This document shows positions 16,529 through 26,322 of a stretch of 64,000 nucleotides of DNA, piece by piece. The notes under the pieces were generated by a model. That model was not told the DNA's origin. It did not search any database and worked only from the letters and a program-made list of their open reading frames with translations. The translations under genes and the position numbers were made by a program. The stretch's first letter is position 1. Every line of letters starts with the position of its first letter. This stretch comes from Akkermansia massiliensis (lineage in GTDB: Bacteria; Verrucomicrobiota; Verrucomicrobiia; Verrucomicrobiales; Akkermansiaceae). The stretch is taken from NCBI RefSeq assembly GCF_023516715.1, contig NZ_JAMGSI010000002.1, positions 310,001 to 374,000 on the forward strand. The letters run 5' to 3'.

Positions 16529-17320
16529 CTAGCGGTTCATGGAGGCGTTGATCTCCTCAATGCAGGCGGGCAGTTCACGAATGGAATCCAGCACGTAATG
16601 CGCTCCCGCGTCCAGCATGCGGCGGCGCACTTCCTCCTTCATTCTGTTCAATTCTGCGGCGGGCATGGCCTCATATTCCTCCTCGCTCAGGCCCAGTTCA
16701 TTGCTGCCCGTGATGATGCCCACGGTGTGCACTTTCGCACTCAATCCTTCCCGGATATCCGCCATCGTATCGCCCACCTTCACCACCTGGTCCACGGAGG
16801 GGATCTCCAGGTCAATCATGTTCCGGTAAACCATGTACGGCGCGGGACGGCCCGCGGGCACTTCGTCCGGCGTCACCAGGTTGTCCACCACGTAACCCCG
16901 GGCGGCAGCCCCGGGACGCACAATGTCCATCATCTCCGCCGTGTAGCCCGTGGTGGACCCGACTTTGATGCCACGGGCCTTCAGCCCCTCCAGCGTTTCC
17001 ACCACGCCGGGAATGGGGGTGGTGAAATCCTTCAGGGAGGCGAACAGGTGCGTTTCAAACCCGGCGTAAAGCTCCCGCACGTCGGATTCATTCCAGGAAC
17101 GGCCGTACTTCCTCTCAAACTGTTCGCGAACCGGCTCCATTTCCAGAATGGCGCGGATGTGGTCCACTTTCAGCAACCCCATGGGTTCCCGCGCCTGCCT
17201 GTAGGTGATATCCAGGCCCTTTTCCCTGAACACGCTCAAAAAAACGTTCAAAGGGGCGAAACAGCCGAAGTCCACGGCCGTACCGGCCCAATCCATGATG
17301 ATGCAACTGACTTTATTCAT
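16529..17320 (-). CDS. phnX: Phosphonoacetaldehyde hydrolase
   Basis: A 263-aa HAD-superfamily enzyme that cleaves the C-P bond of phosphonoacetaldehyde to acetaldehyde and phosphate. The start was set at MNKVSC (17320) because residues further upstream are unlike the family. The nucleophile is Asp10 in IIMDWAGTAVDFG, with the Ala at +2 typical of this family. The cap Lys51 in MGLLKVDHI forms the Schiff base, and VGDTMADIREG carries the Mg-binding acids. It is the first catabolic gene of the operon; phnW follows. Confidence 0.94.
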   Translation of the reverse strand: MNKVSCIIMDWAGTAVDFGCFAPLNVFLSVFREKGLDITYRQAREPMGLLKVDHIRAILEMEPVREQFERKYGRSWNESDVRELYAGFETHLFASLKDFTTPIPGVVETLEGLKARGIKVGSTTGYTAEMMDIVRPGAAARGYVVDNLVTPDEVPAGRPAPYMVYRNMIDLEIPSVDQVVKVGDTMADIREGLSAKVHTVGIITGSNELGLSEEEYEAMPAAELNRMKEEVRRRMLDAGAHYVLDSIRELPACIEEINASMNR

Positions 17321-17456
17321 AATCTGTAATGTCTGGTCGTTGAAGGAGCAGCAGCGGCGGCTTTCCTCCGGGAACGGAGCCAACCTAAAACCTTCCCCGC
17401 CGCCGGACAAGAGCCGCCTGGTTGCAATGTTGTCACATAAACGGCGCCGGACACGG

Positions 17457-18722
17457 TCAGAAATTCGTGTACGCGCCGCAGATAAACGTCCACCCCGTAA
17501 ACCCGGCGGAACGGCCTCCGCGGGAATGCCCGTACTCCGCCATCGTCATGATCTTCAGCCGCGCGGGATCGTCCCGGTACACAAAGAAATTCAACCCGGC
17601 GGCCACGGCCTGGTAGCAATCCACGCGGTTCCCTCCCCTTTCCGCCAGGGAGGCATAGCGCTTGTTCGGCTTCACGGCGTCCGGACCGAATGCGAGCTGG
17701 TAGCGGGCGACCGCCTGCACATGCCCCGTCAGGTTGAGGGACGGCATGACGGTCAGCCCCGCCAGGCCGGACGGAGCTATCACGCCGCCGGAGGAATACT
17801 CCCGCAGCCGGGAGGCCCAGACCGCCTGGGCCATCAGCTCAAATGCGCCCTGCTTTCCGTAATAATACAGCGCCAGCACGTTCCGCGCCCCGGTGCCCGT
17901 GTAATTGCCGTCGTAGGGGCGGTCCTTCATGTCGCCCCAGTTGTAAATCCAGTCGCAGTAAAGCCGCCCTTCCTTCAGCAGCAGGCCGTCCGCGCGCGCG
18001 GACAGGCCCAGGCTCATGTTCACGGACTCCCAAGTGCCCCAGGTTCCGCGGCTCCTCTCGTCCGTGTTGGACCACAGGCCCGCGTAATACCCCAGCGGCT
18101 CCTTCTTTTCGTCATTATAGCTCCAGACGCCGAAGGAACTGTCGCTGACCAGCATGTTTTCCACGGCGGAAATCTCCGGCAGCTTATACTTGGAACTGGA
18201 AATGCGGTTCTCCGCCAGAATGACGGGAAGCACCTTCCCCGCACCCACAACAGCGCCCGGCAGGGAATATTCCAAATGGGCCTCATAAAGGTTGCCGCGG
18301 GTCATTTTGTGGTTGTTCCAGCGTCCGCCCTTGTAATAGCCCAGACTGTCCACGCCGCCCATGTTCCAGATATTAGCCACTTTCAGGTCCCGGAGCACCC
18401 TGGCGTTCCAGCCCAGCCTCAGCCGCCGCCATTCCTCCGTGCGCCCGTGGGAGCCGGGGTACGTCCCGGAACCGCTGGGGGACACGGCCGCCGCCTGGTA
18501 CTGGGCCCGCAGGGACACGTTGAACTCCTGAAGCCACGGATTCTCGCCATTCCTGTACAAATGCACGTTGCCGGGACGGGCTCCGTAGCTTTGCGCCCAG
18601 AGTCCGGACAGGGAGGACACGCCGCCCGCCGTTCCGTTCCAGGAGGAAAAACCTTCCGCGCCACACGCAAAGCCGACGGCGCAGCCAAAACAGGCGGCAT
18701 AGAAAAAAGAGGCCAGGGACAT
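17457..18722 (-). CDS. Outer-membrane beta-barrel porin, likely for phosphonate/phosphate uptake
   Basis: A 421-aa protein with an N-terminal signal region (MSLASFFYAACFGCAVGFAC) and alternating amphipathic strands to the end. The C-terminus is an aromatic residue (CGAYTNF), the outer-membrane insertion signature. Many strands show Y/W/G-rich turns (NIWNMGGVDSLGYYKGGRW). The general look is that of OprD or OprP-like 16-18-strand porins. It lies upstream of phnX on the same strand with a 136-nt gap, so it could supply the outer-membrane step of 2-aminoethylphosphonate uptake. The link to phosphonate rests on position only. Confidence 0.7.
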   Translation of the reverse strand: MSLASFFYAACFGCAVGFACGAEGFSSWNGTAGGVSSLSGLWAQSYGARPGNVHLYRNGENPWLQEFNVSLRAQYQAAAVSPSGSGTYPGSHGRTEEWRRLRLGWNARVLRDLKVANIWNMGGVDSLGYYKGGRWNNHKMTRGNLYEAHLEYSLPGAVVGAGKVLPVILAENRISSSKYKLPEISAVENMLVSDSSFGVWSYNDEKKEPLGYYAGLWSNTDERSRGTWGTWESVNMSLGLSARADGLLLKEGRLYCDWIYNWGDMKDRPYDGNYTGTGARNVLALYYYGKQGAFELMAQAVWASRLREYSSGGVIAPSGLAGLTVMPSLNLTGHVQAVARYQLAFGPDAVKPNKRYASLAERGGNRVDCYQAVAAGLNFFVYRDDPARLKIMTMAEYGHSRGGRSAGFTGWTFICGAYTNF

Positions 18723-18915
18723 GATTCCCCACCATATCCGTTCCGGAACCCGCCTGAACCATTTTCAGGTCAAAAAATCGCCACACAACAACATACCGGA
18801 AAAAGGAAAAACGCGGCTTTCATCTTCGCGCCTCCTGATGCATGCCCATGAAAAAACAGGGAGGTCCCGGCGCGCCCCCTGAAGCTTCCCGTGGAATTCA
18901 CGGACGGTGCAGCCG

Positions 18916-20346
18916 TCACGGCTCTGTCTCTCCGGAAAGCAGGCGGTCAAAGACCCACTCCCCGAACGTCCACTCCTCATTCTCCCCTTTGGCAAGGGCG
19001 AACTGCCGGAAAAGTTCCCGGAACAGCTCCCTCACTTCGCCAAGGGGAACGGCGCGGCGCAGCAGGAACGCCGTCCTGTCGCCCTGGGCGCGCCCTCCGG
19101 CAAAAACATCGTAAACGCCCTCGCTGCGGCCCACCATGGCCAGCTCTGCAAACAAGGGGCGGGAGCAGCCGTTGGGACAGCCGGAAATCCGGAACACCAC
19201 GGGTTCGTCATCCAGCCCGAATTCATGCAGAATTTCTTCCAGCCATCCGTTGAGCTCCCGGTGGACCAGGGAAGAAGCGGCGCGGGCGCGGCGGCAGCCC
19301 GGCAAGCCGCGGCAGGAGCAGGATTCAATGGAGAGCGGGGGAAAATGCCTGGACCCGCGCAGCAGTACCTTGATGCGTTCCGCCACGCACCTGTCCGCCG
19401 GATGAAGCCTCAAATTGCCCCGCGGCGTGATGCGCACCGGAGAAGTCAAAAAAGGGACCACGCGCCGCCATGCCGACGCCACGGCATATTCCGGCGTATC
19501 CTCCAGACTGCCGGAAGGGAGCGCCACCAGCAGCCCGTTATAGAAATCATTGCGGCTCCACTCCCCGGAAGAGGAAAACTCAGGTTGCTCCCCCTCTCCC
19601 GGGTACAAGCCGGCGTTTTTCAATTCATTCAGAACCCAGTCCAGGCTGCGGGAGGCGAACAGCGACTTCAATCTCCTCTTGCGCGGATTGTCCGGTTCCC
19701 CGAACTGTTCATTCAGGGCCGTCAGCACCCCCGCCGCCTTCACGGCCTCCGGCAGGGAATACCGCCCCAGCCAGGATGCCGCCCGCGGCGCCAGGGCCGC
19801 ACTGCCCCCCTGAATGCCGCCCCCGCCTCCGGCAAACAAATGCACGCCGCCCTCCGGATGGCCGCCCTTGGGAACCACAAAGCCCAGGTCACAGGAAAAC
19901 AGCCCGAATTCATGGTGCGGAGCCTCTTCCAGACAAATACGGGCGCGCTTGTGCAGGGCGGAAAAACGTCCTTCAGGCTGCGGGTCCGAGGAAAAAAGAC
20001 GTTCGCGGTTTTTGCGTATTTCATACGCGGGGAAGGAAACGGGAGCGGAAAACCTGTTCAACTTTCCGGCGAACTCCAGCCATGCGTCCCGGTTTTCCCC
20101 CCAGCAGAGGGAGGAACCTACATCCACGGCCTGTTCCGTATAGGGAACCAGGCGGGAAAGCTTTTCCGCCAGGGCAATGCCCTTCTCCACGCATTCCCGC
20201 TCATCCACCCCGTCCAGAGGAATGGACAGGGTGGAAAAGGAAACAAGGCGGCATCCCCCGTCCACGGCGTCCAGAACGGCCTGCCACTGGGCGGGTTCCA
20301 TCCATCCTCCGCAAAACGGATATTCCAGGGTGTAGGTATTTCTCAT
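18916..20346 (-). CDS. Siroheme/4Fe-4S sulfite or nitrite reductase-type protein
   Basis: A 476-aa protein with ferredoxin-like half domains and the full siroheme-4Fe4S cluster signature: CRGLPGC (Cys345 and Cys351) and GCPNGC (Cys390 and Cys394). Substrate-contacting Arg/Lys residues appear around RKNRERLFS and ITPRGNLRLHP. It is shorter than typical assimilatory hemoprotein subunits (about 550-570 aa) but all cluster ligands are present. The start at 20346 was chosen because the frame upstream overlaps the membrane partner gene. It lies 11 nt after a polyferredoxin membrane protein, which probably delivers electrons. Sulfite reduction is the most likely activity, with nitrite an alternative. 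Confidence 0.78.
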   Translation of the reverse strand: MRNTYTLEYPFCGGWMEPAQWQAVLDAVDGGCRLVSFSTLSIPLDGVDERECVEKGIALAEKLSRLVPYTEQAVDVGSSLCWGENRDAWLEFAGKLNRFSAPVSFPAYEIRKNRERLFSSDPQPEGRFSALHKRARICLEEAPHHEFGLFSCDLGFVVPKGGHPEGGVHLFAGGGGGIQGGSAALAPRAASWLGRYSLPEAVKAAGVLTALNEQFGEPDNPRKRRLKSLFASRSLDWVLNELKNAGLYPGEGEQPEFSSSGEWSRNDFYNGLLVALPSGSLEDTPEYAVASAWRRVVPFLTSPVRITPRGNLRLHPADRCVAERIKVLLRGSRHFPPLSIESCSCRGLPGCRRARAASSLVHRELNGWLEEILHEFGLDDEPVVFRISGCPNGCSRPLFAELAMVGRSEGVYDVFAGGRAQGDRTAFLLRRAVPLGEVRELFRELFRQFALAKGENEEWTFGEWVFDRLLSGETEP

Positions 20347-20357
20347 GATGAATAAAA

Positions 20358-21668
20358 TCAGACTCGCGCCGTCGCCAGGAACACCACGTGCATGACGGAA
20401 ACCAGCGTTACAAAATACATGTCCGCCCGCGCGGACGGCACAGAGGAGAAGGGACCGGCCATGCCGAGGCCCAGAGCGCCGTGGGAACACCGGGAAATGC
20501 AGTCCCGGCAAAGGGTGCAGCGCCTGGAAATGCGGCAGGCCCCGCCCTCGCGCGAGATGGCGAGGTCACGGCAGGCGGCGGCGCACTGCATGCACCCGGT
20601 GCACGTCTCCTTCACGAGCATGCGCCAGGGGGACAGCCTGCCCAGCAAACCGGCGGCCAGCCCCATGGGGCAAAACCTGCTGCAATATTCCCTCACGCCG
20701 CCCGCGGCGCTCATTCTCCAGGCCAGGGGAGCCAGGAAAGCCGCGGCAAGCGCAACCGCCAGGGCGTATTCCACCGGGAGTCCCCACAGGGACAGGAGCA
20801 GCGGCGTTCCCACCGCTGCGGCGAGGGCCGCCCATCTCCAGTCCCGGAGGCCCTTGCCTCCCTTCACCGGACGCCCCTTTCTGCGGGAGGAGGCGGCGGA
20901 CAGGCAGTCCCACACCCCGAAGTAGCACAGATGGCTGCACCACGCGCTCCCGGCCAGAAGGACGGATACGCTGAACAGCGCCAGCATGAAGATGCCTTCT
21001 CCCCGGTAAACCGGGCCGGAAATCATCATGAACGGCACGGGAACATGCAGCCTGCCCGTCATCAGAAGGGAGGAAGCCACCGTCACGCCCAGCAGAAACT
21101 GAAGAAAAAACACGGAGGCGAATACGGTCCACATCAGCCGCCGCCTGCGGGGAGACGCCTGCGGATTCAGCAGCCCCTCCGCACAATAGCCTCCCCACCA
21201 GGCCAGAAGAAGAATCACGAATCCGTTGACGCCCTGCCACGGCAGAACACGCTCTCCCAGCAGCAGGCGGAAAGGGGCCAGCGCATCCAGCAGAAACAGA
21301 AATAGCACGGAGGCGGAAAACACGCGGCTGCGCGCCAGCTCCGGAACAGGCAAATCCTTCTCCCCGCGCCTGCGCCACAGGATGGCCGCCGCATGAAGCA
21401 GCAGTACGCCCGCCAGAATGGCGGCCAGCCGCAGAAACGGCAGTCCCTCCATCATCCGCAGCCTGGCCAGATGCCAGGTTTCCGCCCCCCAGAAAAGCAG
21501 GGAGGCCAGCAGCAGGAACGTGACGCTCCTGCGGAGCCAGCCGCGCCGGGAAAACGAAAGCGCCGCCAGCCCCATGCACAAAATGACGCCCGCATGCATC
21601 CCGCCGCGCAAAAAATGGGCGGCCGTCATCAGAAAGCAGAACAAGGAGATGAGTCCGGGGCCGGTCAT
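20358..21668 (-). CDS. Membrane-bound 4Fe-4S electron-transfer protein (NapH/RnfB-like)
   Basis: A 436-aa protein with about eight to ten transmembrane helices and a cytosolic C-terminal part. That part carries two 4Fe-4S ferredoxin motifs: CTGCMQCAAAC and CTLCRDCISRC. Further Cys pairs in membrane loops (WCSHLCYFGVWDC, and CSRFCPMG) are typical of the NapH/CcoG-type polyferredoxins. It precedes the siroheme reductase gene by 11 nt, so a quinol-to-reductase electron relay is likely, with menaquinol as donor. This role is inferred from topology and neighbourhood. Confidence 0.75.
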   Translation of the reverse strand: MTGPGLISLFCFLMTAAHFLRGGMHAGVILCMGLAALSFSRRGWLRRSVTFLLLASLLFWGAETWHLARLRMMEGLPFLRLAAILAGVLLLHAAAILWRRRGEKDLPVPELARSRVFSASVLFLFLLDALAPFRLLLGERVLPWQGVNGFVILLLAWWGGYCAEGLLNPQASPRRRRLMWTVFASVFFLQFLLGVTVASSLLMTGRLHVPVPFMMISGPVYRGEGIFMLALFSVSVLLAGSAWCSHLCYFGVWDCLSAASSRRKGRPVKGGKGLRDWRWAALAAAVGTPLLLSLWGLPVEYALAVALAAAFLAPLAWRMSAAGGVREYCSRFCPMGLAAGLLGRLSPWRMLVKETCTGCMQCAAACRDLAISREGGACRISRRCTLCRDCISRCSHGALGLGMAGPFSSVPSARADMYFVTLVSVMHVVFLATARV

Positions 21669-21956
21669 GGCATCGTGGGCGCCTGTCTGGCACCCCCAAC
21701 ATAAGTGAAAAGACCGGGCGCTCCAGAAAAAAACGGTTCATCCGCCCGTGAAGGGAGCCTCATTGCGTCACCCCTCCGCCGGAACAGCAACGCAGGGAAA
21801 TATTTCCCCTCCGCCGCTCCGTCCGGAAGCCTCCGGAACATGCGGAAGGGCGCCGTTCCACGGCGGCGAAAGCCGCGGGGGCGCCCTGCCGGAAACGGCG
21901 GCCTCCATGCGTGGACGCTGTCCAGCCGCGCATGGAGCCGCATCAGGATGTTAAAA

Positions 21957-24900
21957 TTACAATTTCCTGGTGTTCAGCTTTTTATCCACCACCATGCCGT
22001 CCGTGAGCTTCGGCTGGAACTTCACGTCGCGACGGGCCTTGAACTTCAGCACAAACAGCTCGGAGGTTCCCTCCACAGGTTCCTTGTCCCCGATATTGAC
22101 GAAGGTGGGATACAGGGCCTTGGTTCCGTTCGTATGAAGCCTGTCGTTCGTCAGGTTCTCCATCTTCTTCATGTTCTTAACCTCCACGCCCACGAATTCC
22201 AAATCCTTGGGATCGTACGGGAGGGCAAAGCTCAGAGCATTCACCAGCCGGAGGTTCCGGCCCTTCACGGTCACCTTGACGGCGTCTCCCTTGGCGTACC
22301 TCTTCTTATCGGCGCTGAGCAGGAGCTTTCCGTCCAAGCGGGCTTTCTTCTTTGCCTCCTCGGCGGCTTTCTTCTTCTCGCCGTCCCCTTCCTTCTTATC
22401 CCCTTCCTCGTCCTTCCTGGCGGCTTCTTCCTGCGGCTGGTCGGCTTCGTCTTCCAGCTGGGTGGCTACCACGGAAATATCGTAAGCGTCAATAAGGCCA
22501 TTCTTGTTGATGTCTCCGTTGCTGATGTAGCCTTCAAAGTCGGAATCGCCTTTCCGCAGGCCCGTGTAGTTGATGTAGGAGGTCAGGTCGTTCCGGTCGA
22601 TCTTGCCGTCATTATTGATGTCGCCCGGCAGATAGCTTTCCGTGCCCGGCACCTTGAAGACGTAGATTTCCCTGCCGGAGCCGTAGTCGCCCACGCCTTC
22701 CGTGACATTCAGCTTGATGTAGCGCGCCGTGGGGGCGTCCTTGAAGTTGAAGATCTTCACGTCGCCATTCTTGTCCCACTGGAACGTTCCGGCCTTCGTC
22801 CAGTTTTCCCGGTCCATGCTGTAGGAAATGGAGCCCTTCAGGAGCGTTCCGTTGCCGCCGTCCTCACGCGGAACGTAATGGAACTTCTCAAGCTTGTTGA
22901 TGGTCTTCAGGTCCAGAACCAGGTCAAACGGCACGGCCTTCTCGTTGTACTTCGTGTGCCACGCGTCCTTTTCCTTGAAGTCAAAGAGTTTCGTCAGGGA
23001 ATTGCCCTGGTTTTCCACGCTCGTTTCACCTTCGATTCCCGGAATGGCGAACTCAAGCGGGTTGGCCTTGGTCTTCGCGCTGATGGCCGTCCAGGCGGAA
23101 TGGCCGTCCTTGTTGACGGCGCGTACATTGAAGGAATAGGGCGTTTCCGCCTCCAAATCCTCAAACAGGAACTCCGTCCCCTTGATGGTGGTATACAGCA
23201 TTCCGCCGAATTCGATTTCATAAAAATCAGCGTTCGGAACAGCATCCCATGAAGGAGTCAAGGTATATGCGGCCGCGTTTTCCTCCGTCACCCTGGCATT
23301 AGCGGGAGCGGTCAGGGCGCCGGAAGAGACACGGTATTTTTCCGCGGGTTCAAAGCGGAAGCCTTCCACGGAAAGCACGGTGGGGACAGCCGTAATATCC
23401 GCCGGGGCCAGCTTCACCAGCAGCTGCGGGTTTTTGGCAATCACCTTCTTCTCAAAATCGCTTCCCTTGGTCGCAAACCTGTTCAGGTTGGGAGCCTGGT
23501 CATAGAAATACACGTTCTCCCGGGACTTGAAATCCTCCATGGAATTCGCTTCCGCCAGGTTGACGCTGTTTTCCCCGACTTTGGCGGAAACGCTGGACGG
23601 CTTCTGCGTCACATTGATGCGGAACTCCGTGGCCTTCTTCTTCTGGAAGCCGTTGAAATCCCCCACCGCCGGATGAACGGTGACGGTCACGTTGTTCTTG
23701 TCGTCCGCCCGGGATTCAACCAGGGTGCGGACACCCTTGCCGGCCCTGTATTCCTCCGTCACGCCGTCGTCGTCATACGCGGTAAAGGAAGTGCTGCCGT
23801 GCGGGTAAAGCTCGTAAATGCGCAGGTTAGGATTGATTTCCGAGACATTGTTGCTCGGATTGGCCATGGGAATGATCGCGCCGTTCTTGACAAACACGGG
23901 CAGTTTCCACAGGGGAGCGTCAACGTCATTGTAAATCTTGCCGCCTTCATACAAATCCCCGGTGAAATAATCGATCCATTGTCCTTCCGGCAGGTAAATG
24001 CCGTGGCGCACGTCATTCCCCTCCTTGTCCGCCCTGGTTTCCTGGTAAACGGGCGCCACCAGAAAATAGGGGCCGTACAGGAACTGGTACTGCGTGGCCT
24101 TCCCCAGCGTGTAGGGATTGGGGTATTCCAGGAACATGGCCCGGATCATGGGCAGGCCGGAAACGGATTCCTCCGCGATGCTGTAGGCGTACGGAAGCAA
24201 TTCCGACTTGAGCTTGAGGTACCACCGGTTGATGGAGGTATAGGGTTCCCCGAAGGCGTGGGGATACTTTTCATTGGCTCCCCAGCCGTCCATGTTCAGC
24301 TCCATGGGAGTGAAGGTCTTCCACTGGAAATCGCGGACGTTCACCAGCGGATTCTTCCCGCCGAAAATGCCGTCCATGTCCGAACAGATGTTGGGCTGGC
24401 CGGAGAGGCCGGAGCCGATGTAGGTGGGAATATGGAAACGGATGTACTCCCAGACGCCGCCCGTCTGGTCGCCCGACCAGATGCCGGCATAACGCTGGGT
24501 TCCGGCCCAGCCGTCCAGGGAAATGATGAACGGTCGGCTGTTGTTACCGTAATAGGTCATGATCTGGGCCACGTCCGTAATGCCGTTCAGGCCGAAGGAA
24601 TAGCCGGCGCCCACCCAGGCGACGTCCGTCTTCAGCACGCGCACTCCGGCGTCCCTCACCTCCTTCACGATGTCGCGCTGGAGCAGGGCGCTGATTTCCG
24701 GCTTGGGATGCAGGTCGGACTGGGTCCACAGGCCTATTTCCACGCCGTTCTTCCTGGCGTAGTCCGCCAGGTTCTTCAAATTCGCGATATTGCCGTCCAG
24801 GGTATCCGTCTGGCCGTAGCCGGCTCCGTAGCCATCGTTCGGCAGGAGCCATCCCAGCGGCATGTCATGGGCCTTGTAGCGGTCCACCACGGCGCGGCCG

Positions 24901-25892
24901 GAAAACTGGTAATTGTTCAACTCCCCGTTCAGGGATTCCTTAATGCCTCCGTTATCCTTCTGGCTTTCCTTGTACCGTTTTCCGTCCTCAAACAGGATGC
25001 CCTTCTCGTCTTCCTTCCAGTAATCCCGGTTGTAGGCGTTCAGGTGGCCCTGGTAAAAGGCGAACTTGGGCAGCAGGACGGGGGCGCCGGTAAGCTGGTA
25101 GAAATCCCCCAGCAGGCTGACGGGCCCGTCGTTGACCATGAAAAAGACGTCCAGGTAATTTTCATCATGCGAAAGGCTGACCAGGTTCTTCTCCCTGGAG
25201 CCGAAATCATACTGGCCCTTCTTGAAGGTATGCCACATGACGCCGTAGCCGCCGGTGGACCAGTAGAAGGGAGTGGGGGAAGCCACGCCGCCATCCGTCC
25301 AGCTGTTCTGGTTCTCAATGGAAATCACCTTCCCCTTGTGGGAAAAACGGCCGTTCTGCACGCCGCCGCCGTAGAAATATTCATCCGGCTTCGCTTTCAG
25401 GGAAAAGCTGGTGCTGCCCTTTTCAAAAAGGACGGGGGCCGCCTGCTCCACCACCACGGAATTGTCCTTCAGGTTGATGATCTTGAGAAGAGAGGTCTTT
25501 TTGTCTATTTCAATCCTGATCTTCCCTGTGGTGATGGTGACCACATCTCCCTGCTGGTCCACGTCCAGGCGGGAAACCGGCTTCCGGGGGTTGTCCGCCA
25601 GGATGCGGGCTTCCGGCTCCGCCTTGGGGTCGCGGATAATGCCGCCCTTGTCATCCCGGAAAATCCGGAAAACGTTGTCCCCGTAAAAATCGAATGTCAT
25701 CCGGTGGTTCTTGCCAAGCAGCACTTCCACGGCGGCAGGGTTGATTTTCCTGGCGCCTTCAACGGGCTGGACCTGTTGTTCCGGGGTCAGTTCTCCCGAT
25801 GCGGCAACGGCGAGACCGGAGAAGGAAAAAGACAATCCGAAAGCCAGCAGGACGGACTTCCGGAACATGCCATGGTCAATTGAGTTTCCCAT
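21957..25892 (-). CDS. Secreted multidomain GH31 glycosidase with dockerin and cohesin-like modules
   Basis: A 1311-aa exported enzyme. In order: signal peptide (about 1-31), an N-terminal beta-sandwich (about 45-240), a GH31 (beta/alpha)8 barrel (about 255-600) with putative nucleophile Asp423 in LKTDVAWVGAGY and acid/base Asp475 in IWSGDQTGG, a proximal beta domain (about 610-850), FN3 (about 860-942), F5/8 type C carbohydrate-binding module (about 950-1083), a dockerin type I pair of calcium loops (1089-1146: DINNDGKIDRNDL and DINKNGLIDAYDI), a charged linker, and a cohesin-like domain (about 1187-1300). The barrel resembles the GH31 subgroup active on alpha-linked N-acetylgalactosamine rather than starch, so a mucin glycan is a plausible substrate. 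An alternative start is Met9. Confidence 0.88.
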   Translation of the reverse strand: MGNSIDHGMFRKSVLLAFGLSFSFSGLAVAASGELTPEQQVQPVEGARKINPAAVEVLLGKNHRMTFDFYGDNVFRIFRDDKGGIIRDPKAEPEARILADNPRKPVSRLDVDQQGDVVTITTGKIRIEIDKKTSLLKIINLKDNSVVVEQAAPVLFEKGSTSFSLKAKPDEYFYGGGVQNGRFSHKGKVISIENQNSWTDGGVASPTPFYWSTGGYGVMWHTFKKGQYDFGSREKNLVSLSHDENYLDVFFMVNDGPVSLLGDFYQLTGAPVLLPKFAFYQGHLNAYNRDYWKEDEKGILFEDGKRYKESQKDNGGIKESLNGELNNYQFSGRAVVDRYKAHDMPLGWLLPNDGYGAGYGQTDTLDGNIANLKNLADYARKNGVEIGLWTQSDLHPKPEISALLQRDIVKEVRDAGVRVLKTDVAWVGAGYSFGLNGITDVAQIMTYYGNNSRPFIISLDGWAGTQRYAGIWSGDQTGGVWEYIRFHIPTYIGSGLSGQPNICSDMDGIFGGKNPLVNVRDFQWKTFTPMELNMDGWGANEKYPHAFGEPYTSINRWYLKLKSELLPYAYSIAEESVSGLPMIRAMFLEYPNPYTLGKATQYQFLYGPYFLVAPVYQETRADKEGNDVRHGIYLPEGQWIDYFTGDLYEGGKIYNDVDAPLWKLPVFVKNGAIIPMANPSNNVSEINPNLRIYELYPHGSTSFTAYDDDGVTEEYRAGKGVRTLVESRADDKNNVTVTVHPAVGDFNGFQKKKATEFRINVTQKPSSVSAKVGENSVNLAEANSMEDFKSRENVYFYDQAPNLNRFATKGSDFEKKVIAKNPQLLVKLAPADITAVPTVLSVEGFRFEPAEKYRVSSGALTAPANARVTEENAAAYTLTPSWDAVPNADFYEIEFGGMLYTTIKGTEFLFEDLEAETPYSFNVRAVNKDGHSAWTAISAKTKANPLEFAIPGIEGETSVENQGNSLTKLFDFKEKDAWHTKYNEKAVPFDLVLDLKTINKLEKFHYVPREDGGNGTLLKGSISYSMDRENWTKAGTFQWDKNGDVKIFNFKDAPTARYIKLNVTEGVGDYGSGREIYVFKVPGTESYLPGDINNDGKIDRNDLTSYINYTGLRKGDSDFEGYISNGDINKNGLIDAYDISVVATQLEDEADQPQEEAARKDEEGDKKEGDGEKKKAAEEAKKKARLDGKLLLSADKKRYAKGDAVKVTVKGRNLRLVNALSFALPYDPKDLEFVGVEVKNMKKMENLTNDRLHTNGTKALYPTFVNIGDKEPVEGTSELFVLKFKARRDVKFQPKLTDGMVVDKKLNTRKL

Positions 25893-26175
25893 TATTGTAG
25901 TGTTTTATATTATTCAGCCGGAGCGGCGCCACGGAAGGGATGCAAACGATCGTTTCCGGCCGGGCAACGGGCCGTTTTCCTTCGTCATGCCGTCCAGTGG
26001 CGCAGATTATCTTGCTGCACCATACCCTTTGTCCGTAATCGCCACAAGGCCAAAGACGGCAGTAACGGCGCACCATTGCTCCACACGGCCATAAAATACC
26101 CGTTCACAGCCACTTCCCTTTCAAGGATGACCTTTTTAAAAGAATTACTTCCGCCCCATGGCGCAGGGGCACGAA

Positions 26176-26208
26176 AAAGCCCTGCAAGCTTTTGACTTGC
26201 AGGGCTTT
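26176..26208 (-). terminator. Rho-independent terminator of the initiator tRNA gene
   Basis: A 13-bp perfect stem (AAAGCCCTGCAAG and its complement) with a 7-nt loop lies just after the tRNA 3' end. On the minus strand it is followed by a T-run of five. Position and form are both canonical. Confidence 0.85.
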
Positions 26209-26212
26209 CAAA

Positions 26213-26289
<77 letters not shown>

Positions 26290-26322
26290 ATTTAAAGAGC
26301 ATCCGTAGAGGAGTGCGGAATT

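Noticed and set aside
23673-25883. A 736-codon plus-strand frame opposite the GH31 gene
   Set aside because: The GH31 enzyme in the other strand has all expected domains; the opposing frame is low in complexity and has no motif.
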